Source: Streptosporangiaceae bacterium (lineage in GTDB: Bacteria; Actinomycetota; Actinomycetes; Streptosporangiales; Streptosporangiaceae). Taken from it: a DNA stretch of 9,505 nt. Position numbers and translations under genes: made by a program. Below, one piece after another: positions 4,700-9,505 of the stretch. The number at the start of each line of letters is the position of its first letter. The first letter of the stretch is position 1. The notes beneath the pieces are model-generated. The model did no database searches, was not told the DNA's origin, and was given only the letters and a program-made list of their open reading frames with translations. The DNA lies in assembly GCA_030040475.1 (NCBI GenBank), contig JASHTQ010000301.1, positions 1-9,505 on the forward strand, in the 5' to 3' direction.

Positions 4700-7390
4700 G
4701 TGGGGGAACTGCCCGCGGGTACGGTCACGATGTTGTTCAGCGACATCGAGGGGTCGACGGCTCTGCTCGGCCGGGTTGGGGACGTCCGGTTCGGAGAGGC
4801 GCTTTCGGCTCACCGGGTGCTGATGCGGGCGGCGTTCGCGCAGTGGCGGGGCTATGAGGTCTCCACCGAGGGAGACAGCTTCTTCGTGGTGTTCCAGTCC
4901 GCGGAGGATGCGGTGGGCTGCTGTGTGGCGGCGCAGCGGGCGCTGGCCGCGCATGAGTGGCCGGACGGGGCGGTCGTGCGGGTCCGGATGGGGCTGCATT
5001 CCGGGCAGCCGGTCAGGCATGAGGACAACTACCTCGGCATGGACGTGCACAGGGCGGCGCGGATCGCGGCGGCCGCGCACGGCGGCCAGGTGGTGGTGTC
5101 CGACGCGACCCGGGCGCTGGCCGAGGCCGGGTTTCCCGCACGGGTGTCGGCCCGGGACCTGGGATTTCACCGGCTGAAGGACATCAGCGAGGCGGAACGG
5201 ATCTGGCAGCTGGCCGGGCCGGGGCTGCGCGAGGGCTTCCCGCCGCTGAAGAGCCTGGGCACGCTGACCAGCCTGCCGGTGCCGGCCACCCGGCTGGTGG
5301 GGCGGGATGAGGACCTGGCGCGGTTGCTGGGGTTGCTGAGCGAGACACGGTCGCGGCTGGTGACGCTGACCGGCACCGGCGGGGTCGGCAAGACCCGGCT
5401 GTCCCTGGCGGCCGCCGCGGCGGCGGGGAACGCGTTCCCGCACGGGGTGTACTTCGTCGCCCTGGCCGCGGTCGGTGATGCCGAGGTGATGTGGAAGACG
5501 CTGGCAGCCAGCCTGTACGTGGCGGCGGGCGGCCCGGCGGACGAGGCGGTGGCCGGGTACCTTTCCGGGCGGCGGGCGCTGCTTGTGCTGGACAACCTGG
5601 AGCAGCTGGACGGCGCTGGCGAGGTCGTGGCCGCGCTGCTGGCCGCCGCCCCGGGCCTGGTCGTGCTGGCGACGTCGCGGGGGCCTTTGCGCGTCATGGG
5701 CGAGCAGGAGTTCCCGGTGCCGGCGCTGGAAATCGCGGCTGGCCCGGATGCGGCGGCGGTGGCGGACTCCGCGGCCGGGCGGCTGTTCGCTCAGCAGGCA
5801 AGGCTGGTCCGGCCCGGTTTCGCGGTTACCGCGGAGAACGCCGCGGACGTGGCGGCCCTGTGCCGGCGGCTGGACGGGCTGCCGCTGGCCATCGAGCTGG
5901 CCGCCTCCCGCATCCGGCTGCTGGCCCCCAGGGCCATGCTCACCCGCATCGGACCCGGCCTGGGTGCCGCCCAGGCCGGGCGGCCGCTCCGCCAGCAGAC
6001 CCTGCGTAACCTGGTGGCCTGGAGTTATGAATTGCTGACCCCGGATCAGGCGCAGGTGTTCCGGCGGATCAGCGTGTTCGCCGGCGGATGCGATCTGGAA
6101 GCGCTGGAGGCGGTGGCCGCGGCCGGCGACCCGGCCGGATCCGGACTGGGCTCCGGCCCGCTCGATCTGGTGGCCGAGCTGCAAGAGGTCAGCCTGATCA
6201 CGGTGACGGAGGAGGCCGGCGGCGAGCCCCGGCTGGGCATGCTGGAGACGATCCGTGACTATGCCCTCGAGCGCCTGACGCAGGACGACGCCCTGGACGG
6301 CACACGGCGCAGGCACGCCGAGTACTACGCGGCCTTCGCCGAGCGGGCCTGCGATCAGCTGGATGGCCCGGCACAGCTGACCGCCCTGAACCGGCTGGAG
6401 ACCGAACACGACAACATGCGGGCCGCGCTGGGCTGGTCACTGGAGACCCCGGCGCCAGCCGCCGCGGACCCCGCCGGACGAGGCGAGCGGGCCGTCATCG
6501 GCCTGCGGCTGGTCCAGGCGCTGACCCTGTTCTGGTATCAGCACGGCCACGCAACTGAGGGGCGGCGGTGGCTGCAGCGGGCCATGGACCTGGCCGCGGC
6601 CGATGGCGGGGCACCGCTGGCGCGAGTTGCACACGGGCTCGGCGTGCTGATGGACACGCAGGGCGAGCCAGACGCGGCACGCCGGCTGTTCGAGCGCAGC
6701 CTGGCCATCTGGCGCCAGCTCGGTGACCGGGATCTGCAGGCGCGGGAACTGAACAGCCTGGCCATCACCTGTCATCGCCTCGGCGACCTGGAAGCGGCCC
6801 GGCCCATGCTGGAGGAGAGCATCGCGATCGCCCGCGAGGTCGGCAACCCGGTCAGGCTCGCCGCGGGCCTCACCAACCTCGGCCAGCTGGAAAGCGCCGC
6901 GCGCAACTTCGGCCGTGCCACCCAGGCCCTGCGGGAGGCGCTCACGATCGACTTCGAACAGGGGGACCTGCTCGGCGTGGCCCTCGACCGGCAGTCGCTC
7001 GCGCTGGTCAGCCTCCGCGCGGGTCGGCCCGGCGAGGCCCGCGACCTGCTCTCCGGCACATTCGACTACATCGCAACCGCCGGCAACACCTCGTTTCTCG
7101 TGAACATCCTGGAACTGTCGGCCACGGTCACCGCCGCACTCAGCGATCCCCTGCAGGCGGCCCGCCTGGCAGGCGCCGCGGAAACCATCCGGCAGGAGTC
7201 GGGCCTGGTGAGAACCGACCTGGAGACCGCCAGGATGGAGCAGTACCTGGCCCCGGCGCGCGCCGCGGTCACTCCCCAGGCCTGGGCCGCCGAACTGGCC
7301 GCAGGCCGGGCACTGACCCAGCAGGAAGCGATAATGCTCCTGATCTCGCCCAGCCCAGGCCACGCGAACAGCAGCCAGGCCGCATCGTGA
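4700..7390 (+). CDS. Cyclase-homology / NB-ARC ATPase / TPR signalling protein
   Basis: An 896-aa cytoplasmic signalling ATPase. Residues about 8-175 form a class III nucleotidyl cyclase domain with metal-binding Asp15 (SDIEGST) and Asp59 (EGDSFF). The purine-selecting Lys position is Ser55, and His117 replaces the usual transition-state Asn (DVHRAAR, Arg121 kept), so catalysis is doubtful. Residues about 197-470 are an NB-ARC/STAND ATPase: VGRDEDL, Walker A GTGGVGKT (225-232), Walker B ALLVLDN (Asp298), sensor LATSR and GLPLA (393-397), then a winged-helix region around FRRISVFAGG. Residues about 641-781 hold TPR-type helical repeats that would sense a ligand or partner. There is no C-terminal LuxR helix-turn-helix, unlike many relatives. 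GTG 4700 gives MGELPAGTVTMLF, the usual family start. The frame opens at ATG 4568, but codons 4568-4699 have much lower third-position GC and look non-coding. It stands alone on its strand. Confidence 0.88.
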   Translation: MGELPAGTVTMLFSDIEGSTALLGRVGDVRFGEALSAHRVLMRAAFAQWRGYEVSTEGDSFFVVFQSAEDAVGCCVAAQRALAAHEWPDGAVVRVRMGLHSGQPVRHEDNYLGMDVHRAARIAAAAHGGQVVVSDATRALAEAGFPARVSARDLGFHRLKDISEAERIWQLAGPGLREGFPPLKSLGTLTSLPVPATRLVGRDEDLARLLGLLSETRSRLVTLTGTGGVGKTRLSLAAAAAAGNAFPHGVYFVALAAVGDAEVMWKTLAASLYVAAGGPADEAVAGYLSGRRALLVLDNLEQLDGAGEVVAALLAAAPGLVVLATSRGPLRVMGEQEFPVPALEIAAGPDAAAVADSAAGRLFAQQARLVRPGFAVTAENAADVAALCRRLDGLPLAIELAASRIRLLAPRAMLTRIGPGLGAAQAGRPLRQQTLRNLVAWSYELLTPDQAQVFRRISVFAGGCDLEALEAVAAAGDPAGSGLGSGPLDLVAELQEVSLITVTEEAGGEPRLGMLETIRDYALERLTQDDALDGTRRRHAEYYAAFAERACDQLDGPAQLTALNRLETEHDNMRAALGWSLETPAPAAADPAGRGERAVIGLRLVQALTLFWYQHGHATEGRRWLQRAMDLAAADGGAPLARVAHGLGVLMDTQGEPDAARRLFERSLAIWRQLGDRDLQARELNSLAITCHRLGDLEAARPMLEESIAIAREVGNPVRLAAGLTNLGQLESAARNFGRATQALREALTIDFEQGDLLGVALDRQSLALVSLRAGRPGEARDLLSGTFDYIATAGNTSFLVNILELSATVTAALSDPLQAARLAGAAETIRQESGLVRTDLETARMEQYLAPARAAVTPQAWAAELAAGRALTQQEAIMLLISPSPGHANSSQAAS

Positions 7391-7396
7391 TAAACA

Positions 7397-7410
7397 CGGC
7401 AGTCGACGCC
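7397..7410 (+). repeat. 14-bp direct repeat, right copy
   Basis: Identical to 4364-4377 and located 7 bases after the TGA of the cyclase-NB-ARC gene. The remaining gap to 7589 contains only short hairpins (CGGG-AAA-CCCG at 7435-7445 and GCCC-AAAA-GGGC at 7505-7516) and no convincing gene. Confidence 0.6.
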
Positions 7411-7589
7411 AATTCGGGTAGATGTTCAGCGGACCGGGAAACCCGTGAAATAAGACCGGCACATGGCCACCGCCAGAACCGGTCCATCTGCGCGCACCCG
7501 GCCGGCCCAAAAGGGCATACAGCCAACCGCGCAGAGTCGTTATACGGGTGATCTTGTCAAGTCGCGGTGCGCCACGAGGCAGTGATTGA

Positions 7590-7820
7590 TCATGGGGTCG
7601 GCTCGCCGAAGAGTTCTTCGCCGTCGCTGGCGCCGAGGAGGAAGGCGAACCGGTGCAGGTCGGCGCAGAGGGTTTCGGTGTTGTAGGCGGGGTGGCCGAT
7701 GAAGGCGGCGAAGCTGCCGGCGAGGGTTTGGCTGTGGCTGCCGGATAGCCATTGGGTGAGGAGGGTGAGCGTCTCGGCGATCTCTGCCGCGTCGGCTAGG
7801 TCCAGGGTGATGGCGGGCAT
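7590..7820 (-). CDS. Small conserved-looking protein of unknown function (76 aa)
   Basis: Function not recognised. This is a 76-aa acidic, helical protein without a signal peptide or membrane segment. It starts MPAITLDLADAAEIAETL and has a characteristic middle (SFAAFIGHPAYNTETL) and end (RFAFLLGASDGEELFGEPTP). The ATG at 7820 has a good ribosome binding site: GGAG 10 bases upstream on the minus strand, inside the end of the recombinase tail. The TGA of that fragment (7827-7829) lies 6 bases before this ATG, so the two were probably one operon, and the protein may once have accompanied the recombinase. Codon use is GC-rich at third positions and the frame is unbroken, so it looks like a real gene. 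Confidence 0.72.
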   Translation of the reverse strand: MPAITLDLADAAEIAETLTLLTQWLSGSHSQTLAGSFAAFIGHPAYNTETLCADLHRFAFLLGASDGEELFGEPTP

Positions 7821-7826
7821 GGCTGG

Positions 7827-8168
7827 TCAGCTCCGTCCGGTGTCAGGAGGGGTGGCGGGTCCGGTTCCGGCGCGCTGGATGAGCCCGTCGAACAGGCCGG
7901 CCCGGTCGGCCTGGCCGTGGTCGCGGGCGTGGTCGCGCTGGCGGACCAGGACGGGCAGGAACTCGGTGCCGGTGCGGAAGTAGGCGCAGGTCTCGCAGGC
8001 GGACTCCATCCGGCAGTCCAGCTCGGCGGGACGGCCGCACAGGCCGTTGCCGAGCATGCGGGCGTGCGCTTCGCGGCGAAGGCGGGCCATGCCGGTGGTC
8101 TCGTAGTCGGCGGGCAGCTGGGGCGGCTGGCCGTAGAGAGCGTCGATCTTGGCGCTGACCGTCCGCAC
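7827..8168 (-). pseudogene. C-terminal tail of a tyrosine recombinase (fragment)
   Basis: The 113-residue frame reads like the end of actinobacterial tyrosine recombinases that carry a cysteine-rich tail after the catalytic domain: KIDALYGQPPQLPADYE, RLRREAHARMLGNGLCGRP, LDCRMESACETCAYF, and QRDHARDHGQADRAGLFDGL. The cysteines in GLC..LDC..ACETC look like a metal site. The catalytic Arg, His-x-x-Arg and Tyr region is absent: upstream the frame soon loses similarity and is shared with an unrelated minus-strand gene in another frame. The GTG at 8168 is only the first available start, not a native one. I read this as recombinase debris joined to foreign DNA near 8150-8170. Recognition is from memory of the family and was not checked by search. 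Confidence 0.68.
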
Positions 8169-8385
8169 AGACCTCAGCGGCGCGGCGCAGCGCGGCCATG
8201 TGACCAGACGCGATGACCTTGCCGTAGGCGATGCGGCTGTTATTGCGCTCGGACAGGTTGTAACGCCATAGGTCCGCGCTTTCCTCGATGACGGTCAGCA
8301 TGAGGCATACAGGAGCGGCGGCCAGCGTGGCTTTTGCCGTGAGCAGGATGACGGGCGGCGAGGCGCCCTCGACTCGCGTGCTCAT
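7843..8385 (-). CDS. Protein of unknown function; only its first ~75 codons look genuine
   Basis: Function not recognised. The ATG at 8383-8385 overlaps the TGA that ends the XRE/zinc-ribbon reading frame (ATGA), implying translational coupling with that gene. Residues about 30-75 look like real protein, with SADLWRYNLSERNNSRIAYG and KVIASGHMAALRRAAEV, and third positions are G/C-rich. From about residue 78 (near 8150) the translation turns into arginine/proline-rich sequence because this stretch is the recombinase tail read out of frame. The frame stays open to 7843 (180 aa), so the message may yield a chimeric protein, or the natural end was lost when the fragments were joined. Treat the coordinates after about 8150 as frame only, not conserved coding sequence. 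Confidence 0.45.
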   Translation of the reverse strand: MSTRVEGASPPVILLTAKATLAAAPVCLMLTVIEESADLWRYNLSERNNSRIAYGKVIASGHMAALRRAAEVCADGQRQDRRSLRPAAPAARRLRDHRHGPPSPRSARPHARQRPVRPSRRAGLPDGVRLRDLRLLPHRHRVPARPGPPARPRPRPRPGRPGRPVRRAHPARRNRTRHPS

Positions 8386-8699
8386 CCGTACGCCGCTGCG
8401 TGAGGTGTGGCTCCGCAGGCCAGGCAGGCGAACCCGATCGGCGGCTGGCCGCCGCAGTTCGCGCACCGTGTCGTGAGTTACCATGGGGAAATACCGAAGA
8501 TGGCGGCTAGCCGCGTGATTTCCACGGCGGTGAAACCTCGCTGTCTGCCGTCGCGGTGGCCTTCGGCAGCGCAAACGGTGGAGGCGCTTTGCCAGCCCAT
8601 CAGTTCCCCGAGCTTCGCTTGACTCCATCGTCGGCGCTGACGAAGCGCGCGGATGTTCGCGCCGACGATGGCGCATTGCTCCGCTGGGATCGTCACCAT
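8382..8699 (-). pseudogene. XRE helix-turn-helix / zinc-ribbon regulator with in-frame stop
   Basis: DNA-binding regulator interrupted by one stop codon. From the ATG at 8699 the frame gives 73 aa with an XRE-type helix-turn-helix (VGANIRALRQRRRWSQAKLG, then TVCAAEGHRDGRQRGFTAVE and LAAIFGISPW) and stops at TAA (8478-8480). Without that stop the same frame continues LTTRCANCGGQPPIGFACLACGATP and ends at TGA 8382-8384. From memory, family proteins read 'SPWQLTTRCANCGG...CLACGA', so TAA most likely replaces CAA (Gln) by a single C-to-T change. The two Cys pairs (CANC, CLAC) of the zinc ribbon are preserved. The start overlaps the ATPase stop (8693) by 7 bases. The 73-aa product could still fold as a DNA-binding domain without its zinc ribbon. 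Confidence 0.78.
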
Positions 8700-9118
8700 G
8701 AGAGCACGGCCCAGACGGCCCGGCCGCCGTCGTTGATGGTCTTCGTTCCCCAGGCACCCGGTCCCGTGAGCGCTTCCACGATGTCTAGCCCGTGGGTCCG
8801 GTTATCGTCCTTACGCTTGCGCCACGGGCCACCCATGTCCTCGACTTCTATCCGCACCGAACCGGGGGACAGCTCGCAGTGCACGCGGAAGAATTCGCCG
8901 CGGGAATGCGTGGTTGCGCTCCACGTCCTGCCGGAGACCGTGACAACCGGCTCATACGGCGGACTGGACATCGCGACTGGCGACGACATGACAACGGTAT
9001 GCCTGTCCGCACTGGAAGATGTCACCAGCACAGACCGGAAGACGGTCGGCAAGGCCCTTGTGGCGTGGGAACGGCTACTTGGCGCGGCTGTCTCGCTAAC
9101 AGACTCCCTGTCACTCAT
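8693..9118 (-). pseudogene. RsbW-like anti-sigma/ATPase (HATPase_c), N-terminally truncated
   Basis: The last ~75 residues match actinobacterial RsbW-like ATP-binding proteins, GHKL-fold kinases or anti-sigma factors often paired with Scr1/DUF397 genes. Visible parts are HSRGEFFRVH (about 71-80), the G1 box VEDMGGPW (about 92-99), HGLDIVEAL (G2 region, about 109-117) and the terminal strand GGRAVWAVLSW. Upstream of about residue 68 (near 8915) there is no family similarity: the helix and the N-box with its magnesium-binding Asn (normally 'SELxTNAxxHS') are missing, reduced to SATTHSR. The ATG at 9118 has no ribosome binding site, and that stretch overlaps a plus-strand regulator remnant. The product is probably inactive. 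The gene runs into the XRE gene with a 7-base overlap. The listed 5' limit is the open frame, not a native start. Confidence 0.65.
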
Positions 9119-9155
9119 ACGATCGGCGGAAGGACAATGGAAATCACAGACATGA
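8940..9155 (+). pseudogene. C-terminal remnant of an Scr1-type (DUF5753) regulator
   Basis: The plus-strand frame ends in ALVAWERLLGAAVSLTDSL followed by SLIRSAEGQW. It resembles the helical end of DUF5753 domains in Scr1-type XRE regulators ('...fd.LraaALspedSlaLIr..aeeW'). It stops at TGA 9153-9155, overlapping an in-frame ATG of the DUF397 gene as ATGA. Scr1 regulator followed directly by DUF397 is a standard actinomycete gene order (whiJ-like loci), which supports the call. The helix-turn-helix and most of DUF5753 are absent: before about 8940 the frame is merely antisense to the ATPase. The match is short and from memory, so confidence is moderate. Confidence 0.5.
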
Positions 9156-9328
9156 ACTGGCGGAAGTCCAGCTACAGCGGTAACGGCGGTTCAAGCTGCA
9201 TCGAAGTGGCGTCCGACGGCGCCGTGCTGGTCCGGGACACTACCGACCGTACCGGCCCGGTGCTCCGGTTCGACGCGGACGCATGGCGCAGGTTCGCCGA
9301 GACGATCAAGCGCCCGGTTAGCGCCTGA
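9137..9328 (+). CDS. DUF397 domain protein
   Basis: A 63-aa DUF397 protein, a small family found next to Scr1/WhiJ-type regulators in actinomycetes and thought to act with them as a toxin-antitoxin-like or developmental switch. It shows the full signature: NWRKSSYSGNGGSSCIEVA near the start, then VLVRDTTDRTGPVLRFDADA and WRRFAETIK. The start is ambiguous. ATG 9137 has GGAAGGA (9128-9134) only 2 bases away. ATG 9152 overlaps the upstream regulator's stop (ATGA) but is 17 bases from that ribosome binding site. The protein looks intact, but its partner regulator is only a C-terminal fragment here, so it is probably an orphan. Confidence 0.9.
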   Translation: MEITDMNWRKSSYSGNGGSSCIEVASDGAVLVRDTTDRTGPVLRFDADAWRRFAETIKRPVSA

Positions 9329-9341
9329 CCCCGGGAGAGGG

Positions 9342-9505
9342 ATGGCGCGCTGGGCGGCAGGGGAACAGGCTGTTCAGTTCCTCGTCGACCGGAACCGTCT
9401 AGAGAGCTTTGAGGCGGAAGATCTCGCTGCGCTAGCAGAGGCTCTGGCCGCGCGGGCGGTGCTGCGGGTTGAGACGACGGCGACTGCGGCTCTGGCGGGC
9501 GGCGA
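9342..9505 (+). CDS. Unknown protein, 3'-partial at window edge
   Basis: An ATG at 9342 preceded by GGGAGAGG (9333-9340) opens a frame that runs without a stop to the window end (54 codons visible). It begins MARWAAGEQAVQFLVDRN and continues as an Ala/Glu-rich helix. Its start lies 13 bases after the DUF397 stop, so it may be cotranscribed with it. The 'W..GE..V..L+..n+LE' opening recalls the N-terminus of small actinobacterial HEPN-like helical proteins that accompany nucleotidyltransferases. This is a weak resemblance from memory, and too little sequence is present to decide. Confidence 0.55.
   Translation, partial: MARWAAGEQAVQFLVDRNRLESFEAEDLAALAEALAARAVLRVETTATAALAGG

Noticed and set aside
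4679..6409. Long minus-strand open frame (576 codons)
   Set aside because: Antisense shadow of the high-GC cyclase-NB-ARC gene: composition is Gln/Arg/Pro/Gly-rich with no recognisable motif.
7431..7516. Several short hairpins downstream of the cyclase-NB-ARC gene
   Set aside because: Stems are only 4-6 bp without a T-tract and are common in GC-rich DNA; not strong enough to call a terminator.
8556..8939. 5' part of the plus-strand frame that ends at 9155
   Set aside because: It is antisense to the XRE gene and the ATPase remnant; only the part after about 8940 resembles a protein family.
1..9505. CRISPR arrays, tRNA or rRNA genes, complete insertion sequences
   Set aside because: No regularly spaced repeats, no recognisable RNA-gene signatures and no transposase with terminal inverted repeats were seen on reading both strands.

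Overview
The window comes from a high-GC actinomycete. Third codon positions are almost all G or C, GTG starts occur, and several families are typical of filamentous Actinobacteria: a DUF397 protein, an RsbW-like orphan ATPase, an XRE/zinc-ribbon regulator, a cyclase-NB-ARC-TPR protein and an RHH antitoxin. The genus cannot be fixed from sequence reading alone. The content is accessory DNA: two recombinase remnants or genes, two toxin-antitoxin-like modules, a large signalling ATPase and a cluster of decayed regulators. No rRNA, tRNA, CRISPR array or complete insertion sequence was seen.

Left part (1-3075, + strand). A tyrosine recombinase enters from the left edge with its catalytic residues intact. 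A 163-base gap follows, carrying a perfect 10-bp inverted repeat whose right arm touches the ribosome binding site of the next gene. Then comes an overlapping pair resembling type IV toxin-antitoxin AbiEi/AbiEii: a winged-helix antitoxin-like protein (1116-2174) and a nucleotidyltransferase (2164-3075).

Middle part (3076-7390). A conserved actinobacterial protein of unknown function lies on the minus strand (3234-3722). Divergent from it is a second small toxin-antitoxin-like pair, in which the upstream (probable toxin) gene is frameshifted and lacks a start while the RHH/CopG antitoxin is intact (4042-4317). The largest gene (4700-7390, 896 aa) joins a degenerate class III nucleotidyl cyclase domain, an NB-ARC-type ATPase and TPR repeats. 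A 14-bp direct repeat lies on each side of it.

Right part (7391-9505). This is a set of broken regulators and recombinase debris. On the minus strand, reading from right to left, are an RsbW-like ATPase without its N-terminal half, an XRE/zinc-ribbon regulator interrupted by an in-frame TAA, a protein of unknown function, the cysteine-rich C-terminal tail of a tyrosine recombinase, and an apparently intact 76-aa protein. On the plus strand are what looks like the last ~70 residues of an Scr1-type (DUF5753) regulator, an intact DUF397 protein, and the start of another gene running off the window. The most economical reading is that one deletion near 8910-8940 removed the shared promoter region and the 5' ends of a divergent ATPase / Scr1-regulator pair. 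Overall, the left module looks able to function, while the right module is degenerating.
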